Assembly (NCBI GenBank): GCA_017405595.1
Contig: JAFRAC010000015.1
Coordinates: 124,001 to 188,000 of the forward strand
Direction: 5' to 3'
DNA length: 64,000 nt
Source of the DNA: Thermoguttaceae bacterium
GTDB taxonomy: Bacteria > Planctomycetota > Planctomycetia > Pirellulales > Thermoguttaceae
In this document: piece after piece, positions 1 to 8,544 of the stretch
Position numbering within the stretch: position 1 is the stretch's first letter
Layout: each line of letters opens with the position of its first letter
Position numbers and translations under genes: made by a program
The notes under the pieces: model-generated
What the model was told of the DNA's origin: nothing
Database searches by the model: none
The model's input: the letters and a program-made list of their open reading frames with translations, nothing else

Positions 1-1220
1 AGCTGGCCTTTCCCGCCGTCGATCAGGAGGATGTCGGGGGGCGGGTTTCCCCGCTCCGACTCGGCGAAACGGCGCGAGACGACTTCGGCAATCGAGGCGA
101 AGTCGTCGACCCCGTCGACCGTTCTGATCTTATAGCGGCGGTACCCCGGCTTAAAGGGATACCCGTCGATGAACCGCACGACCGAGGCGACGGTCTCTTT
201 CCCGCTCAGGTGCGCGATATCGATTCCCTCGATCACACGCGGCTCCTTTTCGAGCCTGAAGACTTTCCGAAGCCCGCGCAGGCCCCGGCGCGGATCGGCC
301 TGAAAGACTTCCGGCTGAACGTGGCGGTCGACCGACCCCCGCTTTTTGAGCGATTCGAGCGCCAGAAGCTGGTCGCGCAGCGAAGCCGCCTTTTCGTATT
401 GGCGCGCTTCGGCGGCGGCCTGCATCTCGCGGCGGATCTCGCCGGTCACCTTTTGGCGCTTTCCGGAAAGGAACCCGCACAGGCGGCGGATATTCCGGCG
501 GTACTCCTTTCGTGTGATACGTCCGCTGCACGGCGCGCCGCATTCGCCGATCGACGCCAGAACGCAGGGGCGGTACGCCTCGCGGCGCGGGTCGCCGTCT
601 TTGATCACGAGCCCGCAGGTGCGGAACTGAAAGACCTTCTGGAGCGCGACGAGCGCCCCGCGCAGAAGGGACGCGTTCGGGAACGGGCCGAAAAGGCGCG
701 TGCCGTGGGAACGGGGGGAACGGGTGATTTCGACCCGCGGATACTCTTCGCGCACCCGCACCTGCAGATAGGGGAACGTCTTGTCGTCTTTGAGGTCGCG
801 GTTGTATTTCGGCTGGATGTCCTTGATCAGACGCGCTTCGGTCAGGATCGCGTCGACTTCGGTTTCGGTCTCCAAAAAGTCGATGTCGCGGATTTCCCGC
901 ACCAAGGCGGCGGTGCGGAAATCGGTCATTGCCGGTTTCAGAAAATAGCTCCGCGTCCGCTTGCGGAGGCTTTTCGCCTTGCCGATGTAGATGACCCGGT
1001 CGCGGGCGTCTTTCATGAGATATACGCCCGGCGCGTCGGGAAACCCGCGCGCCTTGCGCGAGGCGGCGCGGTACCCGCGGGCGATCTTCTTCGCTTCCGG
1101 TTCCGAAAGGAACTCGTAGCGGGCCGCCTCGCCGTCGGACTGCGGCTCCGGTCCGCCGCCGACATGTTCGCCGTCGGGCCGGTCGAATCCGGAATCCTGC
1201 TGCTGATCTTGTTCGGACAT
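1..1220 (-). CDS. uvrC: UvrC, excinuclease ABC subunit C (3' part cut by window edge)
   Basis: The minus strand is open from an ATG at 1220 to the window edge, about 406 codons, so the C-terminal part is missing. UvrC makes the 3' and 5' incisions around bulky lesions in nucleotide excision repair with UvrA and UvrB. Visible parts are a GIY-YIG nuclease domain at about residues 65-150 (GVYLMKDARDRVIYIGKAKSL), the Cys-containing linker ending PCSG, a UVR-like helical motif (AAAEARQYEKAASLRDQL) and the start of the RNase H-like endonuclease domain (DILLIDGGKGQL). The first 45 residues form an acidic, Gln/Gly-rich tail not typical of the family, so a start further inside is possible. Very sure of family. 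Confidence 0.93.
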   Translation of the reverse strand, partial: MSEQDQQQDSGFDRPDGEHVGGGPEPQSDGEAARYEFLSEPEAKKIARGYRAASRKARGFPDAPGVYLMKDARDRVIYIGKAKSLRKRTRSYFLKPAMTDFRTAALVREIRDIDFLETETEVDAILTEARLIKDIQPKYNRDLKDDKTFPYLQVRVREEYPRVEITRSPRSHGTRLFGPFPNASLLRGALVALQKVFQFRTCGLVIKDGDPRREAYRPCVLASIGECGAPCSGRITRKEYRRNIRRLCGFLSGKRQKVTGEIRREMQAAAEARQYEKAASLRDQLLALESLKKRGSVDRHVQPEVFQADPRRGLRGLRKVFRLEKEPRVIEGIDIAHLSGKETVASVVRFIDGYPFKPGYRRYKIRTVDGVDDFASIAEVVSRRFAESERGNPPPDILLIDGGKGQ

Positions 1221-1290
1221 GCTCATTTCCACACGAAAGGCGCGCGGCCGGGCGGCAGAGGCCCCCGAAACCGCGCGGCCGGTTTTGTGT

Positions 1291-1319
1291 ATTTTATTCC
1301 TTCCCCCGCCGGCCGGCAA
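1291..1319 (-). promoter_or_regulatory. Predicted sigma70-type promoter of uvrC
   Basis: On the minus strand TTGCCG (1319-1314) and TAAAAT (1296-1291) are separated by exactly 17 bases, about 70 bases upstream of the uvrC ATG. It lies just downstream of the rpsA terminator, so uvrC is probably transcribed separately. Confidence 0.55.
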
Positions 1320-1373
1320 GTGCGTACCGCCGGAAAGGGGGCGCGGCGCCGGAAAACCGCGCGCCGGACGGGG

Positions 1374-1420
1374 CAAAAAAAATCACTTGGAATTCCCGGA
1401 ACCGGAAACTCCAAGTGATT
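1374..1420 (-). terminator. Rho-independent terminator of rpsA
   Basis: AATCACTTGGA (1381-1391) and TCCAAGTGATT (1410-1420) form a perfect 11-bp stem. Read on the minus strand it is followed directly by a run of eight T (complement of 1375-1382). It lies 25 bases after the rpsA stop codon. Confidence 0.9.
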
Positions 1421-1445
1421 CTGGCTTCAAACGCTCTGAAAGAAA

Positions 1446-3239
1446 TTATTCTTCGGTCGGCAGCTTGAAGAGCGGGCCGGAATCGTCGCCCATCCCGCCC
1501 TTGAGGTTTTCGGGATTGACGGCGGGAGATTCGGCGGACTTTTCGGCGGCCTCGGCGGCCTCGGCTTCAGCGGCTTCCTCTTCGGTCCAGCTGGCGCGTT
1601 TGCGGGAAAGGCCGATCTTGCGGTCCTGACGGTCGACGCGGAGAACCTTGACTTCGATCTCCTGCCCGACGGCGACTTCCTCTTCGGGATTATCGACCTT
1701 GTGGTCGGAGAGTTCCGAAATGTGAAGAAGGCCCTCGAGATCGTCTTCGAGGCTGACAAAGACGCCGAAGTTGGTGATCTTGGTCACAACGCCCTTGACC
1801 ACCTGGCCCGGCTGATAATCGCGGGGGATACGGGTTTCCCACGGATCTTCGGTAAGCTGTTTCAGACCGAGCGCGATACGGCGGTTTTTCTTGTCGATCG
1901 ACAGGAGCCGGCACTTGATCTGCTGGCCCTTCGTGACGACTTCGTTCGGATGGGTGATCTTGCGGACCCAGCTCATATCGCTGACATGGAGCAGGCCGTC
2001 GATCCCCTCTTCGATTTCGACGAAAGCGCCGTAGTTCGTGAGGTTGCGGACGGTACCGGTAATCTCGGAACCTTCGGGATATTTCTGCTCGATCGTTTCC
2101 CACGGATTCGACTGGGTCTGCTTGATGCCGAGCGAAATTTCCTGCTTGTCTTTGTTGATTCCCAGAACGACCACTTCGATCTCATCGCCCACGCTGAGCA
2201 TTTCGTTCGGATGGTTGATCCGCTTGGTCCAGGACATCTCGCTGATGTGGACGAGCCCCTCGATCCCCTCTTCGAGCTTGATGAAGACGCCGTAACCCAT
2301 GACGTTGACGACCGTCCCCTTGACCTTCGAGCCGACCGGGTATTTCTCTTCGACGGAATCCCACGGGCTGGGGGAAAGCTGTTTCAGGCCGAGAGAGATC
2401 TTTTCTTTCTCGTAGTCGATATGGAGAACCTTGACGGTGATCTCCTGATTGATTTTGACCATTTCGCGCGGGTCGGTAATACGGCCCCAGCTCATATCGG
2501 TGATATGCAGAAGACCGTCGATTCCGCCCAGATCGATGAAGGCGCCGAAATCGGCGATATTTTTGACCACCCCGGTGCGGACCTGGCCGACCTCGAGTTC
2601 GCGGAGAAGAGCGCTTTTCTTTTCTTCACGCTCGGCTTCGATGAGCTTGCGGCGGCTGACCACAATGTTGCGGCGGGTTTCGTCGATTTTCAGAATGACG
2701 CATTCGATTTCGGTGTTCAGGTATTCACCGATATCGGCGCTACGCCGGATATCGACCTGACTGGCGGGAAGGAAAACATTGACGCCGCCGATATCGACCA
2801 GAAGACCGCCTTTGATCTTCTTCGAAACGGTACCGGAGACTTTGTCGCCTTCCTTGACCTTTTCCATCATCTTGATCCAGGCCTCGATCTTGGCGGCCTT
2901 CCGTTTGCTGAGGGCGACCATGCCGCTGGGCATTCCCTCGCCGGCGGTATCGTCGAGCTCTTCGACGAGAACTTTGACCGTCTGGCCGACCGCGGGGGCC
3001 TCTTCGCCCTCTTCCCAGTCGGTGATGGGGATCTGACCTTCGCTTTTGTAGCCGATATCGGCGATGACGAATTCTTTTTCGATTCGGACGATACGGCCGG
3101 TGATGATGTTGGTAGTGGAAATCTCGGGCCCGACGACGATTTGGGAATCAATTTCTTGCCCGTCGAGCGCCTTGGTGAGCTGTTCTTCCCAATTACCTTC
3201 GTCAGAGTCCAGATTGTTAATCAGGTTACGATTTACCAC
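1446..3239 (-). CDS. rpsA: 30S ribosomal protein S1
   Basis: S1 binds mRNA on the 30S subunit and helps start translation of mRNAs with structured leaders. The product of 597 residues has six S1 (OB-fold) repeats. Repeats 3 to 6 carry the strong consensus (DFGAFIDLGGIDGLLHITDM and relatives), repeats 1 and 2 are divergent as usual, and the tail is acidic and Ala/Glu-rich. The frame stays open upstream to 3353, but I chose the GTG at 3239: it is preceded by AGGA eight bases upstream and gives an N-terminus MVNRNLIN, which I recall as planctomycete-like. The gene has its own promoter, a leader of about 200 bases and a terminator. Family certain, start likely. Confidence 0.95.
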   Translation of the reverse strand: MVNRNLINNLDSDEGNWEEQLTKALDGQEIDSQIVVGPEISTTNIITGRIVRIEKEFVIADIGYKSEGQIPITDWEEGEEAPAVGQTVKVLVEELDDTAGEGMPSGMVALSKRKAAKIEAWIKMMEKVKEGDKVSGTVSKKIKGGLLVDIGGVNVFLPASQVDIRRSADIGEYLNTEIECVILKIDETRRNIVVSRRKLIEAEREEKKSALLRELEVGQVRTGVVKNIADFGAFIDLGGIDGLLHITDMSWGRITDPREMVKINQEITVKVLHIDYEKEKISLGLKQLSPSPWDSVEEKYPVGSKVKGTVVNVMGYGVFIKLEEGIEGLVHISEMSWTKRINHPNEMLSVGDEIEVVVLGINKDKQEISLGIKQTQSNPWETIEQKYPEGSEITGTVRNLTNYGAFVEIEEGIDGLLHVSDMSWVRKITHPNEVVTKGQQIKCRLLSIDKKNRRIALGLKQLTEDPWETRIPRDYQPGQVVKGVVTKITNFGVFVSLEDDLEGLLHISELSDHKVDNPEEEVAVGQEIEVKVLRVDRQDRKIGLSRKRASWTEEEAAEAEAAEAAEKSAESPAVNPENLKGGMGDDSGPLFKLPTEE

Positions 3240-3449
3240 AACAAAATTCCTGGGGGGTTGCTGCTTTCTGCCCCTTCCGGCCGAAAACCGGGCGAAAGCC
3301 GGGGCAAAAAACAATGTGAACGGCGAAAAGTTCCCTACCGAACCGCTCGGCAAGAGAGGAGAACTTCACGCTCTTTCGGCAAAACGGGATTCCCGAGGTG
3401 CGCCTATGAAAGCCATAAAGCGTCCAATCGGGCATTTTACCAAAAGGCA

Positions 3450-3477
3450 ATTATACCCGAATAAGGCAATGGGACAA
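3450..3477 (-). promoter_or_regulatory. Predicted promoter of rpsA with a leader of about 200 bases
   Basis: Minus strand TTGTCC (3477-3472), 16-base spacer, TATAAT (3455-3450). Transcription would begin near 3443, leaving about 200 untranslated bases before the GTG start at 3239. S1 is autoregulated in other bacteria, so the leader could serve that role; no specific fold was confirmed by eye. Confidence 0.65.
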
Positions 3478-3512
3478 GGGGAGAGCGGCGGGGCTTTTAC
3501 CGGATTTTCCGG

Positions 3513-4556
3513 TCAGAAAGGGGGATCGTCGGCCCCCGGTCCGGCCAGGGTTTCGGGGGGTTCCGGGCCCTGTTCCGGCGCCTGTTCCGCCTCCGGAGCC
3601 GGCCCGGCGGCGGGCTCCTGTTCCGGTGCGGGTTCGGCTGGTTCGGCGGGTTCGGCAGGCCCGGCGGGTTCGGCAGGCCCGGCGGGTTCGGCCGGCGGCT
3701 GCGCCGCGGCCCGGGCGAGCTGCAGCTTTCGGGCGAACCGTTCGTCGACGGTGAGCGCCGCCTCGGCTTTCTCCCAGGCGTCGATGTACAGCCGGTGAAC
3801 CGGGCTCTTATCGGCGCGGCCGGTAATGTAGCTGCGGACTTTCTGAATCAGTTCGGCTTCCCGCTGCGGGGTAATCTCGCCGGTAAGCACCTTGCACCGC
3901 AGAAAAACGAAGTAGGTGTCGAGAACGTCGCAGAAGCAGTAGGCGTGGATATCATTGGACCCGCCCTGTTCGAACATGTCCTGAACCATATCGCCGTGGG
4001 TCTCGATCTTCCCCGGCTTGCGGAGAACTTTCGCCGAAAGGTTCAGGCCGCCGTTGATCATCGCCGAACCGAAATTGCTCAGATACTCGAAAAGGTCGAA
4101 GTGGGCCGCCTGGTTGTATCGGCTCCGGGGGGAATAGCTGCCGGTCGGCCCGAACCATTCCGGAACCGGAATGCCGTAGCGGAACGCCATCATCTCCATC
4201 ATCGGAATGTCGAATCCGCGGCCGTTAAAGGTGACAAAGGTCGGTTTGCCGCACTGCCGCCAGTATTCCCAGAAATCTTCGGCGATCCGTTTCGGCCCGC
4301 CGTTTTCCCACCTCAGACACTTGATGCCGGTAAACTCGAAATCGCCGTTGATCCGCGCGATCACCAGCGAGATCGGCACCTGGAACGTGAACGGGATGAA
4401 TCCGGTCCCCTTTTTTTCCATCTGTTCCTGCTGAAAGAGGCGGAGCGCCTCTTCGGGGGTGACATCCCCCTGGGGATGGCGGACTTTCGCGATCAGGTCG
4501 ATATCGGCGACACTTTCGATGTCGAAAACCAGATAACCGTTTGGGGAACCGGCCAT
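3513..4556 (-). CDS. Predicted 3'-5' exonuclease of the DNA polymerase B exonuclease-like family
   Basis: 347 residues. The first ~260 resemble the stand-alone PolB-like DEDD exonucleases (DNA_pol_B_exo2). Visible are Exo I DIES near residue 12, Exo II TFNGRGFDIP near 118-127, and an Exo III region with Asp residues around CFCDVLDTYFV. Two metal ions held by the acidic residues would drive 3'-5' removal of nucleotides; the in vivo substrate is unknown. The last ~65 residues are low-complexity Pro/Ala/Glu with repeats of PAEPAGPAEP, encoded by a GC-rich near-repeat at about 3630-3700, probably a disordered tail. It is last gene of the htrA-ROK-exonuclease run, 27 bases after the ROK gene. Confidence 0.8.
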   Translation of the reverse strand: MAGSPNGYLVFDIESVADIDLIAKVRHPQGDVTPEEALRLFQQEQMEKKGTGFIPFTFQVPISLVIARINGDFEFTGIKCLRWENGGPKRIAEDFWEYWRQCGKPTFVTFNGRGFDIPMMEMMAFRYGIPVPEWFGPTGSYSPRSRYNQAAHFDLFEYLSNFGSAMINGGLNLSAKVLRKPGKIETHGDMVQDMFEQGGSNDIHAYCFCDVLDTYFVFLRCKVLTGEITPQREAELIQKVRSYITGRADKSPVHRLYIDAWEKAEAALTVDERFARKLQLARAAAQPPAEPAGPAEPAGPAEPAEPAEPAPEQEPAAGPAPEAEQAPEQGPEPPETLAGPGADDPPF

Positions 4557-4583
4557 GGAAAACCTCTTCTAGCGGAACGGAAT

Positions 4584-5501
4584 TCAGCGGTACAGGAGAG
4601 ACGCGGCGGCAAAAAGACCCGCTTCGTATCCGAGCTGAGTTTTCAAGAGACGAACTTCTTTGTTTGCGAACGACATTATATCCGACCGAAACCGATTTTC
4701 CAAGCTTTCCCGGAAAAGGTCAAATGATTCGGAGACGCCTCCGCCGAACACAATCGCGGCGGGATTGAGAAGATTGGCGGCCAGCGCCGCCGCTTTGCCG
4801 AGAAGGTTCCCCGTCTGCCGGTAGACTTCGATGGCCGCCGCCTCGCCCTGCCGGGCGGCGCCGGCGATCTCGAGCGCCGAAACCCCCGCCCTGCCGGTCA
4901 TTTCGGCGTACCGGCGCGAAATCGCCGGTCCGGCGGCTTCGGCTTCGAGGCATCCGCGCCCGCCGCATCCGCAGGGCGCGCCGTTTTCGGCCACCTTGAA
5001 ATGCCCGACTTCGGCGGCGCTGCCGAACGCGCCGCGAAAGATCTTCCCGCCGAGAACCAGCCCGCCGCCGACCCCGTTGCTCACGGTGATCCAGAGAAAA
5101 TCGTCGATTTCGCGGCACGCGCCGAAGATGTGTTCCGCCCAGGCGCAGGCGTTCACGTCGTTTTCGGCGGCGACCGGTTTGGCATAGCGGCGCCGGAACT
5201 CTTCGGCGACCGGGAAATCGCGGATCCCCGAAAAGGGGGCATAGAGCCAGGTGCCGGTTTCGGGATCGGCCAATCCGGGAATCGTGATTCCGACCGCGTC
5301 GAAACCGCCGTCCGCCGCCCGGAGCGTTTCGTCGCACGCGCGGAACGCGGCGTCGAGAATCTCGGCTTTGCCGAACCGGCGATCGAGTTCGCGCCGCACC
5401 CTGCCGGAAAAGCTGACATGCCCGCCGGCCGCGACGCTTGCCAGCGCGGTCAGGAGTTTGGACCCGCCGATATCGACGGCTAAGATTCGTTTCGGGTGCA
5501 T
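4584..5501 (-). CDS. ROK-family sugar kinase
   Basis: 305 residues. ROK kinases phosphorylate hexoses such as glucose, N-acetylglucosamine or mannose using ATP. The N-terminus has the phosphate loop AVDIGGSKLL. The catalytic Asp lies in ENDVNACAWAE near residue 115. The ROK zinc site appears as GHFK followed by CGCGGRGCLE near 165-185. There is no N-terminal helix-turn-helix, so this is a kinase and not a NagC/XylR repressor. It sits seven bases downstream of the htrA-like gene. Substrate cannot be read from the sequence. Confidence 0.88.
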   Translation of the reverse strand: MHPKRILAVDIGGSKLLTALASVAAGGHVSFSGRVRRELDRRFGKAEILDAAFRACDETLRAADGGFDAVGITIPGLADPETGTWLYAPFSGIRDFPVAEEFRRRYAKPVAAENDVNACAWAEHIFGACREIDDFLWITVSNGVGGGLVLGGKIFRGAFGSAAEVGHFKVAENGAPCGCGGRGCLEAEAAGPAISRRYAEMTGRAGVSALEIAGAARQGEAAAIEVYRQTGNLLGKAAALAANLLNPAAIVFGGGVSESFDLFRESLENRFRSDIMSFANKEVRLLKTQLGYEAGLFAAASLLYR

Positions 5502-5508
5502 CGGCGCC

Positions 5509-6780
5509 TTACAGCCTCATTCTCGGCCGGGGGGGTTCTTCCTCTTCCTTTTCGCGCGGCCCGTCGAGGGTCACCGCCAGTTCCCGCTGTTTGTGATCGC
5601 GGATAATGTTCAGGATCACCTTTTCACCCGGCTTGTGCTCTTCGACCAGCGAGATGAAATCTTCACCGGAATGGATCGGCTGGCCGTCGACCCCGACGAT
5701 CGCGTCGACCCCGCCCCGGGGCGGGATCCGCTGGAAAACCGGAACCCGATGCCCGTACTGCTCGGCAACAGAGATCTGGATCTTCCATCCGTGAAGGCCG
5801 GCGCGGTCGGCCGCCCCGCCGGCGAGGATCTGCGTGGGAACCACACCTCCGTCGATTTCCGTCACCTGGAGAATCCCGATATCGCCGCGGACAACCTTTC
5901 CGTGCCTGAGAAGGATGTTGGCGATCCGCTCGATGGTGTTCACCGGCGTGGCAAACCCGACGCCGCTGTTCTGCCCGACCTGGCTGGCGATCGCGGTATT
6001 CATGCCGATCATCCGTCCGCGGCTGTCGAAAAGGGCGCCGCCGGAATTGCCGGGATTGATCGCCGCGTCGACCTGAATGACCCCCTTGATCTGGCGGGCC
6101 TGTTTCGGGCTGTCGATGGTGCGGTTCAGATTCGAGACAATGCCGCGCGTCAGGGTCCGGTCGATTCCGAACGGATTGCCGATGGCGTAGACGACCTGTC
6201 CGATCAGGATTTGGCTTGAATCGCCGAATTCCACCGGGTCGAGATCGTCGGCGGGCGCGTTGATCTTCAGCAGGGCGATATCGGTGTTCGGATCTTCGCC
6301 GATGAGCGCCGCCTCGTAGTCTTCGCCGTTAAAGAGTGTGACGGTCACGGTGTTCGCCCCTTCGATCACGTGGTAGTTCGTCAGGATGACCCCGTCTTTG
6401 GAAAGGACAATCCCGCTCCCCCGCCCTTCGCCGATCGCATCCGAAAAGGGGAACGCCCCCTGGCGGACCATCACCGTATCGACGTTAACGATACTCCGGT
6501 TCCGTTTCTGGTAGATGAGAATGCCGATCTTCTCTTCGGGAAGGATTTCGTCGGCGCGCTGGCGCACAATCGGATCGGGATTGTCGGCGAGGGAAACCTT
6601 ATTGAGCGCTTCGCCCGGACTCCCCTTTTTGGGCAGGACGGTATTGCGCAAATCGATAACATACGTTCCGTCCGGATTGACCGGCACCGGCTGAGCCGCC
6701 GGACGGGAGAGGAAGCCGAACAGCCCTGCCAGCAGTGCCGCGCCCGCCGCGGCGCGGCGGAAAAACCGTTTCATGATCAT
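5509..6780 (-). CDS. HtrA/DegP-type periplasmic serine protease with PDZ domain
   Basis: About 423 residues. An Arg-rich start and hydrophobic stretch ending near PAAQ form a signal peptide, so the protein is exported. The trypsin-like domain has His in NYHVIEGA, Asp in TDIALLKI and Ser in GNSGGALFD. It is followed by a PDZ domain (GDIGILQV ... GVDAIVGVDGQPIHSGEDF). HtrA proteases degrade or refold misfolded envelope proteins. I chose the ATG at 6780 because AAGGAG ends six bases before it; a further ATG at 6774 is possible and the frame also opens with TTG at 6783. It is first gene of an operon with the ROK kinase and exonuclease. Confidence 0.9.
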   Translation of the reverse strand: MIMKRFFRRAAAGAALLAGLFGFLSRPAAQPVPVNPDGTYVIDLRNTVLPKKGSPGEALNKVSLADNPDPIVRQRADEILPEEKIGILIYQKRNRSIVNVDTVMVRQGAFPFSDAIGEGRGSGIVLSKDGVILTNYHVIEGANTVTVTLFNGEDYEAALIGEDPNTDIALLKINAPADDLDPVEFGDSSQILIGQVVYAIGNPFGIDRTLTRGIVSNLNRTIDSPKQARQIKGVIQVDAAINPGNSGGALFDSRGRMIGMNTAIASQVGQNSGVGFATPVNTIERIANILLRHGKVVRGDIGILQVTEIDGGVVPTQILAGGAADRAGLHGWKIQISVAEQYGHRVPVFQRIPPRGGVDAIVGVDGQPIHSGEDFISLVEEHKPGEKVILNIIRDHKQRELAVTLDGPREKEEEEPPRPRMRL

Positions 6781-6847
6781 CAATAACTCCTTTGCCAGAC
6801 TTGCCGCCGCCGCGGCGAACGCGGCGGGACTGTAATTTCCGACCGCG

Positions 6848-6876
6848 ATTATAATGTCCGAAACCGAAAACGTAAA
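6848..6876 (-). promoter_or_regulatory. Predicted promoter of the htrA-ROK-exonuclease operon
   Basis: Minus strand TTTACG (6876-6871), 17-base spacer, TATAAT (6853-6848), about 65 bases before the ATG at 6780. It lies in the 404-base divergent region between htrA and pduS. Bases between about 6880 and 7020 show nothing I can name. Confidence 0.6.
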
Positions 6877-7020
6877 GAAAAAAACTCTGCCGGAAAACGG
6901 GTTCTCCCCCTGATTTCCGCCGCTCTTCCCCCCGCGGAACAGGGAACCGCCGGGAGCGAACCGACCGGTACAGAACGAAAAAACTGCTCCGTAATTTCGG
7001 AAAATGGGGTAAATAGAGGG

Positions 7021-7053
7021 GTGATAAAAGAAAAATTTCCATTTATAATGGAA
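7021..7053 (+). promoter_or_regulatory. Candidate pduS-pduT promoter with a palindrome over the -10
   Basis: A perfect TATAAT at 7044-7049 lies inside the inverted repeat TTCCATT-TAT-AATGGAA (7037-7053). A weak -35 (GTGATA, 7021-7026) is 17 bases upstream. A palindrome centred on the -10 is a common place for a repressor. The start codon of pduS is about 130 bases further on. Confidence 0.45.
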
Positions 7054-7184
7054 TCTAGCCGATTTGGCGAATTGGGGAAGTTTTGTCCGCGTTCCGTCCG
7101 GGCCGCGGCACGGGGTCCGATTTTACCTTTCCTTCCGGCCCGTCCGAAAGGAAACGCTCACTCTCGACGAAAGCCCGATTTAGT

Positions 7185-8510
7185 ATGCCGATTACTACCG
7201 CTGACTTGGCCGCCGCCGGCGTTGTCGGAGCCGGGGGCGCCGGATTTCCGACCCACGTAAAGCTTTCCGGTAAAGCTGATACCGTTGTGATCAACGCCGC
7301 CGAGTGCGAGCCGCTCCTGCACAAAGACAAAGAGATCATTCTCCATTACGGCGAATCGGTCGTCGAAGGGCTGGCGCGGGGAATGGAGCTGACCGGCGCG
7401 GCGCGCGGCGTGGTCGGCATTAAACGGAAATACACCCGTGTGATCGAGTCGCTCCGTCCGAAACTCCGCAAAGGGATGGAAATCGTTCCGCTCGACGACG
7501 CGTATCCGGCGGGAGACGAATTCATTCTCGTCTACAAGACGCTCGGCCGCGTGATCCCTCCCGGCGCAATTCCCCTGGCGGTCGGCGCGGTGGTCATGAA
7601 CGTCGAAACCGCGTATAACGTCGCCCGGGCCGGAGAATTTCCGGTAGTCGAAAAGTTCGTTTCGGTCGCCGGCGCGGTCCGCAGCCCGGTTTCGGTACGG
7701 GTGCCGATCGGCGCGCCCCTTTCCCTCTGCCTGGAAGCCGCGGGGGGAACCGATCTTGCCGACCCGGCGTTCGTTCTGGGCGGCGTCATGATGGGCACGC
7801 TCGCCGAATCGCTGAACGGCCCCGTAACCAAAACGACCGGCGGCATCATCGTTCTGCCGCGGGACCATTTCATCGTCCGGCGGAAAAGCTGGGACTGGAA
7901 CCAGACGATGCGCACCGGCCGCGCGGCGTGCGACCAGTGTTCGCACTGCACCGAACTCTGCCCGCGCTACCTGCTGGGGCACCCGATCGAGCCGCACAAG
8001 TCGATGCGGAGTCTCGGGTTCAGCCTGAACCGCGAAGCCGACGTTCCCGGTTCCGCCTACTGCTCGGAATGCAACCTCTGCAGTTACTGTTCCTGCCCCG
8101 AAGGGCTCGATCCGCGCGGGGTCAACCACCAGAACAAGATGCGTCTGATCGCCGAGAAGAAAAAGTGGGAAAATCCCCCGTTCGACCCCGGCCGGGCGGA
8201 CCGGCTGATGGCGTTCCGGCAGACCCCGACCAAGCGCCTGATGCGCCGGGTCGATCTGCTCGGGTTCGACAACCGCGGCCCGCTTCGGGAAGAGCTCGTC
8301 GACGCACGGGAAGTCACACTTCTCCTGAGACAGCATATCGGCGCTCCGCTGGCCCCGACGGTTCAGGCGGGTCAGGCGGTCCGCAAAGGGGACGTGATCG
8401 CCGTTCGTCCGGTGACCGACGGCAAACCGGCGCTCGGCGCCGACCTGCACGCCTCGATCGACGGCGTGGTCCGTTCGGTCGGCGAACAGTCGATTGTGAT
8501 CAGCAAATAA
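7185..8510 (+). CDS. pduS: PduS-like RnfC-family flavo/iron-sulfur electron-transfer protein
   Basis: 441 residues from the ATG at 7185; the frame opens earlier (TTG 7083) but the family begins near this Met. In propanediol microcompartments PduS is an FMN and [4Fe-4S] protein that passes electrons for cobalamin reduction or cofactor recycling. Seen here are the 51K/RnfC nucleotide-binding motif GVVGAGGAGFP at residues 13-23, an SLBB-like region near 165-210, cluster ligands C249, C252, C255, C259 (CDQCSHCTELC) and a second Cys group from C293, then a barrel-sandwich C-terminus. It lies 34 bases before the BMC shell gene. The shell partner makes PduS a better call than the Rnf complex subunit RnfC. 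Confidence 0.88.
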   Translation: MPITTADLAAAGVVGAGGAGFPTHVKLSGKADTVVINAAECEPLLHKDKEIILHYGESVVEGLARGMELTGAARGVVGIKRKYTRVIESLRPKLRKGMEIVPLDDAYPAGDEFILVYKTLGRVIPPGAIPLAVGAVVMNVETAYNVARAGEFPVVEKFVSVAGAVRSPVSVRVPIGAPLSLCLEAAGGTDLADPAFVLGGVMMGTLAESLNGPVTKTTGGIIVLPRDHFIVRRKSWDWNQTMRTGRAACDQCSHCTELCPRYLLGHPIEPHKSMRSLGFSLNREADVPGSAYCSECNLCSYCSCPEGLDPRGVNHQNKMRLIAEKKKWENPPFDPGRADRLMAFRQTPTKRLMRRVDLLGFDNRGPLREELVDAREVTLLLRQHIGAPLAPTVQAGQAVRKGDVIAVRPVTDGKPALGADLHASIDGVVRSVGEQSIVISK

Positions 8511-8544
8511 CAGAGAAACACACATACACACAGGAACAGAAGAG

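Noticed and set aside
210-1418. A 402-codon plus-strand frame over uvrC
   Set aside because: The minus strand shows GIY-YIG and UVR motifs of UvrC; the plus frame has no family features.
1701-3464. A 587-codon plus-strand frame antisense to rpsA
   Set aside because: It mirrors S1 repeats and has no recognisable domain or ribosome site; the minus strand is unmistakably S1.
7185-8510. RnfC of an Rnf complex
   Set aside because: No rnfD, rnfG, rnfE, rnfA or rnfB genes follow; the next gene is a PduT-like shell protein and the Cys motifs match PduS.
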